The notes beneath the pieces are model-generated. The model saw only the letters and a list, made by a program, of their open reading frames with translations. It did no database searches and was not told where the DNA came from. DNA of 5,226 nucleotides from JADLEX01 sp964586775 (lineage in GTDB: Bacteria; Lernaellota; Lernaellaia; JACKCT01), in the NCBI GenBank assembly GCA_964586775.1, contig CAZPJD010000125.1, positions 1-5,226 of the forward strand, written 5' to 3'. Positions 1-5,226 of the stretch are shown piece after piece. The translations under genes and the position numbers were made by a program. Every line of letters starts with the position of its first letter. Position 1 is the first letter of the stretch.

Positions 1-706
1 GGTCCGTGACGCCGACGGACTTGGTGGCCTGCGTCTTGAGGACGGGGATTTTCCACGCGGAAGGCGGGTTGAGCTCGATCATGCCGACGAGTTCTTTCTC
101 AATGATGTCGGCGCCGTCGCGGTCGGACTTGTTGACGACGAAGATGTCGGCGATCTCGGTCAGCCCCGCCTTCATCGTCTGCACCACGTCGCCCGACTCC
201 GGCACGAGCACCACGGTCGTCGTGTGCGCGACTTCCATGATGTCGAGCTCCGTCTGGCCGACGCCCACGGTTTCGATCATCACGACGTCGAGCCCCGCCG
301 CGTCCATCAGGCGCACCGTGTCGCGTGTCGCGCGCGAGAGCCCGCCGTGCGAACCACGCGTGCCGAGCGAGCGGATGAACACCCCCGCGTCCTGCGAGTG
401 GCGGTGCATGCGGATGCGGTCGCCCAGAAGCGCCCCGCCGGAAAACGGGCTGCTGGGGTCGATGGCGACGACGCCCACGGTCTTGTCCGCGCGGCGGTAG
501 AACTCGGTGACCTTGTCGACCAGCGTGCTCTTGCCCGCCCCCGGCGGGCCGGTGAATCCGAGAATCTGCGCGCGGCCGGTGTGCGGGAAGAGCCGCGACA
601 TGACGGCGGCGACATCGACGGCCCGCGCCTCGACGACGCTGATGAGCCTCGCCAGTGCGCGGCGGTTGCCGGCGAGAAGCCCCGTGATGAGATCGTCCAC
701 GCTCAT
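1..706 (-). CDS. meaB: MeaB/ArgK-type G3E GTPase, chaperone of methylmalonyl-CoA mutase (3' end beyond window)
   Basis: Translating the minus strand from the ATG at 706-704 gives 235 uninterrupted residues up to the window edge. The family is usually about 320-330 residues, so roughly the last quarter (the dimerisation region) lies outside. Visible motifs are the P-loop GPPGAGKST (residues 53-61), the switch-region segment AIDPSSPFSGGALLGDRIRM (about 81-100), RSLGTRGSHGGLS (112-124), ETVGVGQTE (145-153, family form ETVGVGQSE) and the guanine-specificity motif NKSD (192-195). This set is diagnostic of MeaB/ArgK. Known members are cytoplasmic GTPases that gate cofactor loading and protect adenosylcobalamin-dependent methylmalonyl-CoA mutase from inactivation; the human homologue is MMAA. 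The start overlaps the mutL stop codon as ATGA, and an AGAGG about 11 bases upstream inside mutL may assist re-initiation. No mutase gene is visible here. A paralogue serving another B12 acyl-CoA mutase is possible. Confidence 0.93.
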   Translation of the reverse strand, partial: MSVDDLITGLLAGNRRALARLISVVEARAVDVAAVMSRLFPHTGRAQILGFTGPPGAGKSTLVDKVTEFYRRADKTVGVVAIDPSSPFSGGALLGDRIRMHRHSQDAGVFIRSLGTRGSHGGLSRATRDTVRLMDAAGLDVVMIETVGVGQTELDIMEVAHTTTVVLVPESGDVVQTMKAGLTEIADIFVVNKSDRDGADIIEKELVGMIELNPPSAWKIPVLKTQATKSVGVTD

Positions 707-2607
707 TTTCGCTTGAACCTCTTCTCGATTTCGAGCAGCGGAATCGTCCACAGCGTCGGCCGTCCGTGTGGGCAACTGCCCGACCCCCGGATGCGGTCGA
801 GGCCGCGAAGGATTTCGCGCATCTGCGCCGTCGTCAATTCCTGCCCGGAACGCACCGCCGAATGGCACGCAACGACCGACAGGAAATCGTCGGCGATGTG
901 GTCGAGCCCGGCGGTTTGCCCCGAATCCAGAAAGCGTTCGACGCATTCCCGCACCGCCGCCTCGGCCTCTCCCGCGGACAGGATGGTGGGAATCGCCGTG
1001 ATCCGGAAGGTCTCGCCGCCGAACGGCTCCACTTCGACGCCGACTTTAGACAAAGCCGGTATCGCTTTCAATAAGGATGCCGCCTCCACGCGACGCAGGT
1101 TGAGCGTGATCGGGATGAGCTGCGCCTGCACGGGAATGCGCGTCGCGAAGTAATCGGCCTTGAGCTTCTCGAAAAGGATACGCTCGTGGGCGGCGTGGGC
1201 ATCGATCATGACCATCATTCCACCCGCCTGACGCGTTTCGCAGACGATGTAGTTGTCGAAGACCTGTCCGACGATGGACATCGACCCGAATACGCCCTCG
1301 TGAAGATCGTCCGCCGTCCGGCCGAACTCGACCGAATCGTCGTCCCGCGATCGTTCGGCGACGTCGATGGTCCGCGTGCCCGGCGTCGGCGAATCCAGAA
1401 AGGATCGTGTGCCGGGCATCGTCAGGCGGTTGATCGCATCGACCACGCGGTCGCGCTCGCGGACGATCTCGAAGGACCGCGGCGGTGCGGGATCGGTCAT
1501 TGCGTCGGGCGTGGGCGCGGGGCGTGCGAACTCGTCGATCCATGGCGCGGGATTCACCGAACGCCCGGGGCCGACCGGCGTCGCGGGAAGTCCGAATGCG
1601 GTTTCCGAGGAGCCGAACCGCTCGCGCAGGGTCCGATCGATCGCCGCGACGATTCCCTCGTACACACCCGACGGCTGCCGGAAACGCACCTCCGACTTGG
1701 TCGGATGCACGTTCACGTCCACGAGCTCAGGCGGGATCTCGATGTCCAGCACCACGATAGGGTAGCGCCCGCGCAGCAAGTGGCCGCGATAGCCGGTGTT
1801 GATGGCGTGCGTGATGAGCCGGTCGCGCAGGAATCGACCGTTGCAGTAAACGAACAGGTGGCTCGCCGCCGAGCGGGTGGTGTGCGGGCTCGACACGAAG
1901 CCGTGCAGGCGAAACATCGAGGTCTCGTGGTCGATGGGCACCAGGCCCGCCGTCGCGTCCTCGCCCAATAGCTGCGCGATGCGCTCGGGAAAACTCGCGG
2001 CCTCGGATACCTGCAACTGCGTCTTGCCGTCGGCCCGAAGCCGAAAAAAGACGCCGGTGCGGGGCAGGGCGAGGCGCGTGAGGGTTTCGACGAGGTGGGT
2101 GAGTTCCGTTTCCGGCGAACGCAGGAACTTTCTTCGCGCCGGGGTGTTGAAAAACAGGTCGGCGACGGTGATGTCGGTGCCGGTGGGGACGCCCTCCTCG
2201 GCGACCTCCATGACGGTGCCGCCCTCGACGGCGATGCGCGTGCCGATGGCCGCGCCGGGCGTGGCCGTGCGCAGCGTGAACCGGGAAACGCTGGCGATGG
2301 CGGGGACGGCCTCGCCGCGAAACCCCATGGTCACGACGGAGAAAAGATCCTTTTCGCTGCGGATCTTGCTGGTGGCGTGGCGTTCGAGGGCGAGCAGCGC
2401 GTCCTCGGCGCTCATCCCTTCGCCGTCATCGACGACGCGGATCGACTTTTTGCCGCCGTGTTCGACGTCGATGAGGATCCGACGCGCGCCGGCGTCGAGG
2501 GAGTTTTCGACGAGTTCCTTCACCACCGACGCCGGACGCTCGACCACCTCGCCCGCGGCGATCATGTTGGCGACGATTTCGGAGAGGATGCGGATCTTCG
2601 CGCTCAT
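703..2607 (-). CDS. mutL: DNA mismatch repair protein MutL, endonuclease type
   Basis: This is a complete 634-residue MutL (E. coli MutL is 615), the ATPase matchmaker that MutS recruits at mismatches. The N-terminal GHKL ATPase has all its motifs: AAGEVVERPASVVKELVEN (residues 17-35, catalytic Glu31 and Mg-binding Asn35 by alignment to E. coli E29/N33), DDGEGM (60-65), GFRGEAVPAIASVS (95-108) and GTDITVADLFFNTPARRKFL (143-162). The transducer domain ends with VDVNVHPTKSEVRF (296-309). A Pro/Arg/Asp-rich linker spans about 335-440. The C-terminal domain carries nuclease-type metal motifs: DAHAAHERILFE (469-480, a Q-to-A variant of DQHAx2Ex4E), ACHSAVR (580-586) and CPHGRP (612-617). It also has a likely sliding-clamp motif QAQLIP (494-499). 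It is therefore predicted to nick DNA itself and not depend on MutH. The ATG at 2607 is chosen because family homology starts there; an in-frame extension upstream crosses a terminator and antisense lipoprotein sequence. The RBS is weak (AAGAA), and I see no convincing promoter in 2608-2674. Confidence 0.97.
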   Translation of the reverse strand: MSAKIRILSEIVANMIAAGEVVERPASVVKELVENSLDAGARRILIDVEHGGKKSIRVVDDGEGMSAEDALLALERHATSKIRSEKDLFSVVTMGFRGEAVPAIASVSRFTLRTATPGAAIGTRIAVEGGTVMEVAEEGVPTGTDITVADLFFNTPARRKFLRSPETELTHLVETLTRLALPRTGVFFRLRADGKTQLQVSEAASFPERIAQLLGEDATAGLVPIDHETSMFRLHGFVSSPHTTRSAASHLFVYCNGRFLRDRLITHAINTGYRGHLLRGRYPIVVLDIEIPPELVDVNVHPTKSEVRFRQPSGVYEGIVAAIDRTLRERFGSSETAFGLPATPVGPGRSVNPAPWIDEFARPAPTPDAMTDPAPPRSFEIVRERDRVVDAINRLTMPGTRSFLDSPTPGTRTIDVAERSRDDDSVEFGRTADDLHEGVFGSMSIVGQVFDNYIVCETRQAGGMMVMIDAHAAHERILFEKLKADYFATRIPVQAQLIPITLNLRRVEAASLLKAIPALSKVGVEVEPFGGETFRITAIPTILSAGEAEAAVRECVERFLDSGQTAGLDHIADDFLSVVACHSAVRSGQELTTAQMREILRGLDRIRGSGSCPHGRPTLWTIPLLEIEKRFKRK

Positions 2608-2674
2608 CTCGAATTCTTCGATCGGGAAGGGGCGAAGCGTGCCCGGAATTTCGTCGCGGCGCAAGGTCGGCCGC

Positions 2675-2703
2675 AAAAAAACAACCCCCGCCGAAGCGGG
2701 GGT
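2675..2703 (-). terminator. Rho-independent terminator of the lipoprotein gene
   Basis: Read on the minus strand, an 8-bp perfect stem ACCCCCGC/GCGGGGGT (2703-2696 with 2691-2684) closes a TTCG loop, giving the very stable c(UUCG)g tetraloop, and is followed directly by TTGTTTTTT. It starts 23 bases after the lipoprotein stop codon and lies about 70 bases before the mutL ATG. It should therefore insulate mutL-meaB from upstream transcription. There is no T tract on the plus-strand side, so it acts in one direction only. Confidence 0.93.
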
Positions 2704-2726
2704 ATGAAGGTCGGATGCAGTCGGCG

Positions 2727-3155
2727 TTATTCGCCGAGATAGCCCTTGCACTCGTTCCAGCAGGCAACGTCTTTGTCGTCTTTGCCGCAAATCGAGAAGC
2801 AGCCGACGACGCACTCCTTGAAGTTGTCGATGTCGGTCTTCGTGGGATTCTCCACCTCGTCGATCTTGATCAGCACGCCGTCGCAGTACTGGATGCACTG
2901 ACCGAGGGGGTCGGAACCCGGCGCGGGCTCGTTGCCGTCATACGGAATGCAGCAGTTGCAGGCGTCGAAGCAGTCCGTGATGACGTAGTCGTATTCGTCG
3001 CAGCGCTGATCCCCCGCGCGGTCCTTGGCGTGGTCGTCCTCGTTGTCGTTGATCGGACGGGTCTGCTGGTCGTATTCGTCGCCCGTGCAGGAGACGACAG
3101 CCAGACTGGCCACGAAGGCAAAAACGGCGGCGAGGACCATGAAACGAGAATGCAT
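2727..3155 (-). CDS. Cysteine-rich acidic lipoprotein of unknown function
   Basis: This 142-residue protein matches no family I recognise. Residues 1-22 form a lipoprotein signal peptide: a short MHSRF n-region, a hydrophobic stretch MVLAAVFAFVASLAVV, and the lipobox VVSC with lipidated Cys23. Residue +2 is Thr, so by the E. coli Lol rule the protein would go to the outer membrane. The mature part has 12 further cysteines (52, 62, 66, 68, 69, 87, 91, 115, 119, 123, 132, 136), mostly in CX3C spacing (62/66, 87/91, 115/119/123, 132/136). That spacing suits disulfide-stapled helices or metal binding. It is strongly acidic (29 Asp+Glu against 10 Lys+Arg after cleavage), and residues 24-60 look low-complexity and disordered. 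GGGAG lies five bases before the ATG. The gene has its own promoter upstream and terminator downstream, so it is monocistronic. Existence and export are well supported; function is open. Confidence 0.82.
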   Translation of the reverse strand: MHSRFMVLAAVFAFVASLAVVSCTGDEYDQQTRPINDNEDDHAKDRAGDQRCDEYDYVITDCFDACNCCIPYDGNEPAPGSDPLGQCIQYCDGVLIKIDEVENPTKTDIDNFKECVVGCFSICGKDDKDVACWNECKGYLGE

Positions 3156-3199
3156 CGGATCTCCCACGGGACCGGACTGGACCCACGAAATTTGGAAGG

Positions 3200-3228
3200 T
3201 CTTTACCAGATCCCACCCGTCATGGCAA
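3200..3228 (-). promoter_or_regulatory. Predicted sigma-70-type promoter of the lipoprotein gene
   Basis: On the minus strand TTGCCA (3228-3223, five of six bases of the -35 consensus) is followed by a 17-base spacer and TAAAGA (3205-3200). TAAAGA is only a fair -10 box, but a TGG directly before it makes an extended -10. Transcription would start near 3193, leaving a leader of about 38 bases before the ATG at 3155 that includes the GGGAG ribosome binding site. This is prediction from sequence only. Confidence 0.5.
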
Positions 3229-3337
3229 GGCAGCCGCGCCCATATTTCATCTTCGACGCGCGACTCAAGCCCCGTAAATCGAACCCGCCCGCCGACTCGG
3301 GATATGGGGCAAGGCGCGGGGGAATCCGGCAGAGCGA

Positions 3338-3347
3338 TGGGCGCCCA
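3338..3347. repeat. Perfect 10-bp palindrome TGGGCGCCCA
   Basis: TGGGCGCCCA is an exact palindrome in the noncoding region between the two divergent promoters. It could be an operator for a dimeric regulator, but short GC palindromes also arise by chance in such DNA. Confidence 0.35.
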
Positions 3348-3431
3348 CGGCCGAATCGCAGTGAGCCTTATGACGGGTGTCACCGGTTTCCGAGGTCGGT
3401 TGGCGAGGCGTGCTCCGAATGGCGGCGGGTC

Positions 3432-3460
3432 AAGGGCTGGCCGGCCTGTTTTTTGCCCTT
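3432..3460. repeat. Inverted repeat AAGGGC/GCCCTT around GGCCGGCC and a T6 run
   Basis: Six-base arms (3432-3437 and 3455-3460) flank a 17-base interior holding the palindrome GGCCGGCC (3439-3446) and TGTTTTTT (3447-3454). The T run lies inside the loop and not after the stem, and the stem that would precede it on the plus strand is only 3-4 bp. It is therefore at best a weak terminator-like element. No role is assigned. Confidence 0.3.
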
Positions 3461-3581
3461 TGATGCCCGGAGTGGAGGCGTCGAACATCTTCCGGGTGAT
3501 ACGTTGGATTTCCTCGCCGGTTTCCTCAGTCCCGTTATCGCCCGGATCTCCTCGAACAAAGCGGGCGCGGCCCGACGCAAC

Positions 3582-3599
3582 ACCCGCGGGCGCGCGGGT
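3582..3599. repeat. 7-bp stem-loop ACCCGCG/CGCGGGT upstream of the rightward promoter
   Basis: A perfect inverted repeat (arms 3582-3588 and 3593-3599, loop GGCG) ends 11 bases before the -35 box at 3611. Its position suits an upstream activator or operator site. There is no T tract, so it is not a standard intrinsic terminator. Confidence 0.4.
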
Positions 3600-3610
3600 T
3601 ACGTATGTCA

Positions 3611-3639
3611 TTGACAGCGTGACTCCGGGCTTTTGTAAT
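3611..3639 (+). promoter_or_regulatory. Near-consensus sigma-70 promoter of the envelope-protein gene
   Basis: TTGACA (3611-3616, a perfect -35) is followed by exactly 17 bases and TGTAAT (3634-3639, five of six bases of TATAAT). Transcription would begin near 3646, giving a leader of about 70 bases before the TTG start at 3717. It is the best promoter match in the window and predicts steady housekeeping expression unless an operator overlaps it. Confidence 0.75.
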
Positions 3640-3678
3640 GCGATCCCTGTCGGGCTCGTTCGCGCAAACGCGGCGCGC

Positions 3679-3696
3679 CGTCGTCCCGGTACGACG
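3679..3696 (+). other. Leader hairpin before the TTG start
   Basis: CGTCGT (3679-3684) pairs with ACGACG (3691-3696) around the loop CCCGGT. It is followed by the overlapping 10-bp palindrome CGCGGCCGCG (3695-3704), which reaches the first base of the ribosome binding site. The leader RNA could fold here and affect translation, but no riboswitch class is recognised. Confidence 0.35.
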
Positions 3697-3703
3697 CGGC
3701 CGC

Positions 3704-3709
3704 GGGAGG
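3704..3709 (+). promoter_or_regulatory. Ribosome binding site that fixes the TTG start at 3717
   Basis: GGGAGG is a strong Shine-Dalgarno sequence seven bases before the TTG at 3717. No ATG occurs in this frame between the upstream stop at 3636 and the membrane segment, and the next GTG (3741) would remove the positively charged residues and part of the hydrophobic segment. This site decides the start. Confidence 0.8.
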
Positions 3710-3716
3710 TCGGTTT

Positions 3717-5226
3717 TTGCGTTATCTGAAACATGCACTGGTGTTGTTGGCCACGGGGCCGATCGCGTTTTTGACGCTGTTCATCCTGTTCGGAAAGGTC
3801 GGGCCCGAGCGTTTCTGCCCGCAGGACAGCGGGGCGGTCATCTACCTGCCCGACATCCTCGGCACCGCCGATAAGGCGCTGTCGTCGCAGGGATTCCGCA
3901 CGCTCGCCGACGCCGGCATGGGCGGAGGGTCGTTCGCGGGCATGTTTCGCGACATGGAGAAACTGCGTCAGGAGTCGTTCCTCTTCACGCTCATCCGCAG
4001 CCTGTCGCCGAAGATCGTCGTGGCCGTTCCCGCCGACCTCGACTGGTACGGCACGCGCCAGGTGCCGATCCTGTCCATCGTCGATCTCGGCCGCCCGATG
4101 CTGCTGCTCTCCGCCATCGGCCTTGCCGACAACATCAAGCGCGGTCAGAGCCTCGGCTCGTACATGGGGCATCCGCTCTCGGTGGACGGCGAAACCGCGA
4201 CGACGGTGATTCGCAACATCGTGGTGATGGGCACCGACGCCGACGTGAAAAAGGCGATCGAGGCGTACGAAGGAGCGAAGCCATCGCTCGCCGATCGCAA
4301 GTCCGACGTGCGCAAGGCCCTGCGAATGATCGACGACGACGCCGAGATCTACGGCGTGCTCCTCTCCAGCAAGATCCTCGCGCCCACCGTGTCGTTCGGC
4401 GACGAGAAGTCCAAGACCGACGTCCCCGAGGCGAGCTTCGAGCGCGGCGCGTTCGACGTCGCGATGGACACCGACGGCGTTCACGTCCGTGCGGTGCTCG
4501 AGGCCGCGTCGGGCAAGTCGGTCTTCTCGTTCCTGCAAAGCGGCGAGAAGCCGTTCGAGCTGGCGAAGTATCTGTCGGCGAAACCGCTGATCGCTGTCGG
4601 ACTGCGTGCCGAGAACCTCGCCGCGCTCACGCCGACGTTTTTGCAGATGACGCGTTTTGTGGAGGGCGAGGAAGCCGCCAAGTCCGGCCAACGCAAGCGA
4701 TTCGTCGAGATGCTTTACAGCGAACTGCTTTCATCGGTCGGACCTGACGTGATGTACTTCACGACGGAGAACAACGACTGGTGCGCGGTGATGCGGCTGC
4801 GCAGTCCAGAGTCGATGGCGAAGATCCTGTCGGGATACGCGGGAAAGGACAAACCGCGCGACCCCGAGGACCTTCAGGGGCTCATCAAGGCCGGGCTCGA
4901 AACCCCCGGCGCGCTCAAGGGCCTGATCGAAAACGGCACGCTGACGATCCAGGATCTGCGTCAGGCGGTGGGCGTTCTGCCGCCCGAACTGGCCACGCTG
5001 CTCGCCAAGGCGCTCCCCGATCTGGAGACCGTCGTCGCGCCGGGGATGCCGTCGATCCACTTCCTCGGCAAAACGATCTATTACCAGGTGGATGGCGATC
5101 TCGCGCTCTTTTCCACTTCGATCGACGAAATGCGCCGCATGACCGAAGGCGCGCCCGACGGCATGTCCACGGTGCGCGTATTCTTCAACGGCGATCCGTC
5201 CGGAAGCGCCTTCTTCGCGGCGGACG
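3717..5226 (+). CDS. Membrane-anchored extracytoplasmic protein, DUF3352-like (3' end beyond window)
   Basis: The frame is open from the stop at 3636 to the window edge and gives 503 residues from the TTG at 3717, with GGGAGG seven bases upstream. The N-terminus MRYLKH followed by the hydrophobic stretch 7-26 is a signal anchor or uncleaved signal peptide, placing the rest in the periplasm. No other membrane segment is visible. The body alternates beta-like hydrophobic stretches and helices; it has two cysteines (34 and 356) and no catalytic motif I recognise. VVMGTDADVKKAIEAYEG (169-186) followed by PSLADR (189-194), and YYQVDGDLALFSTSIDEM (455-472), resemble the pattern of DUF3352-type proteins of unknown function. 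This is a resemblance by eye, not a database match. Segments about 97-194 and 341-480 look like two copies of one module. A near-consensus promoter lies about 80 bases upstream. Coding is well supported by codon use; the function is unknown. Confidence 0.85.
   Translation, partial: MRYLKHALVLLATGPIAFLTLFILFGKVGPERFCPQDSGAVIYLPDILGTADKALSSQGFRTLADAGMGGGSFAGMFRDMEKLRQESFLFTLIRSLSPKIVVAVPADLDWYGTRQVPILSIVDLGRPMLLLSAIGLADNIKRGQSLGSYMGHPLSVDGETATTVIRNIVVMGTDADVKKAIEAYEGAKPSLADRKSDVRKALRMIDDDAEIYGVLLSSKILAPTVSFGDEKSKTDVPEASFERGAFDVAMDTDGVHVRAVLEAASGKSVFSFLQSGEKPFELAKYLSAKPLIAVGLRAENLAALTPTFLQMTRFVEGEEAAKSGQRKRFVEMLYSELLSSVGPDVMYFTTENNDWCAVMRLRSPESMAKILSGYAGKDKPRDPEDLQGLIKAGLETPGALKGLIENGTLTIQDLRQAVGVLPPELATLLAKALPDLETVVAPGMPSIHFLGKTIYYQVDGDLALFSTSIDEMRRMTEGAPDGMSTVRVFFNGDPSGSAFFAAD

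Larger units (their letters stand above)
3156..3716. other. Divergent intergenic region without a recognisable gene
   Basis: This stretch of about 560 bases separates the leftward lipoprotein gene from the rightward envelope-protein gene. Open frames exist on both strands, but none combines a ribosome binding site with a plausible protein; the translations are Arg/Pro/Gly-rich, as expected for shadow frames in GC-rich DNA. It holds the two predicted promoters at its ends and several short inverted repeats. It is longer than needed for two promoters, so it could contain a small RNA, operators or a decayed gene. I can support none of these. Confidence 0.6.

Noticed and set aside
224..1153. A 309-residue plus-strand open frame
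   Set aside because: It spans the antisense of both meaB and the mutL 3' end and is Arg/Ala/His-rich. The minus-strand genes have clear family motifs.
1186..1971. A 261-residue plus-strand open frame
   Set aside because: It is entirely antisense to mutL and has the Arg/Asp/His-rich composition of a shadow frame.
1877..2742. Further long plus-strand frames opposite mutL
   Set aside because: They are shadows of mutL codons in GC-rich DNA with no family motifs, and some run across the mutL start and terminator.
2608..2898. An in-frame 97-residue N-terminal extension of MutL
   Set aside because: It would run through the terminator hairpin and antisense to the lipoprotein gene. MutL homology begins at the ATG at 2607.
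3432..3460. A possible intrinsic terminator
   Set aside because: The T run lies inside the loop of the inverted repeat, the stem immediately before it is only 3-4 bp, and no plus-strand gene precedes it.
3380..3583. A 67-residue minus-strand frame in the intergenic region
   Set aside because: It has no clear ribosome binding site and no recognisable features; its basic composition is typical of random GC-rich frames.
3025..3729. A 234-residue plus-strand frame over the divergent region
   Set aside because: It begins antisense to the lipoprotein, has no family features, and overlaps the promoter and start of the rightward gene.
3638..3874. An ATG-initiated 78-residue plus-strand frame at the start of the rightward gene
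   Set aside because: It starts within the -10 box of the predicted promoter, so the transcript would not include its ATG. It is out of frame with the coding sequence beginning at 3717.
2727..4691. A 654-residue minus-strand open frame
   Set aside because: Only its last 142 codons are a gene (the lipoprotein). The part from 3717 to 4691 is antisense to the well-supported rightward gene, and the rest crosses the intergenic region; its translation is Arg/His/Gly-rich and resembles no protein.
1..5226. Search for CRISPR arrays, insertion sequences, tRNAs, defence or toxin-antitoxin genes
   Set aside because: No regularly spaced repeats, terminal inverted repeats with a transposase, tRNA-like folds, or defence-gene motifs were seen.

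Overview
The window is high-GC DNA, probably from a diderm (Gram-negative) bacterium: it encodes a lipobox-bearing lipoprotein, an inner-membrane-anchored envelope protein and an endonuclease-type MutL. The combination fits the GC-rich delta-proteobacteria in the broad sense (Myxococcota, Desulfobacterota and neighbouring metagenomic lineages). That placement is an inference from style, not from a marker gene.

From left to right: (1) the minus-strand pair mutL (703-2607) and meaB (706 running off the left edge) overlaps by an ATGA, so MutL synthesis is probably coupled to synthesis of the MeaB GTPase, which protects B12-dependent methylmalonyl-CoA mutase. (2) A strong intrinsic terminator with a UUCG tetraloop (2675-2703) sits just upstream of mutL and ends transcription of the next minus-strand gene. 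(3) That gene (2727-3155) encodes a 142-residue acidic, cysteine-rich lipoprotein with repeated CX3C motifs and no recognised family; it has its own promoter (3200-3228). (4) A 561-base divergent intergenic region (3156-3716) contains no gene I can support, but it carries one promoter facing each way and several short inverted repeats. (5) A plus-strand gene begins at a TTG codon at 3717 behind a strong ribosome binding site and a near-consensus sigma-70 promoter, and runs off the right edge. It encodes a membrane-anchored extracytoplasmic protein that loosely resembles DUF3352-type proteins and appears to contain two related modules.

There are thus three transcription units: mutL-meaB leftward, the lipoprotein leftward and terminated, and the envelope protein rightward. 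The divergent lipoprotein and anchored protein both act outside the cytoplasm and share an upstream region, so co-regulation is plausible but unproven. I see no CRISPR array, mobile element, tRNA, rRNA or defence system. The least ordinary content is the uncharacterised divergent envelope pair and the CX3C lipoprotein.
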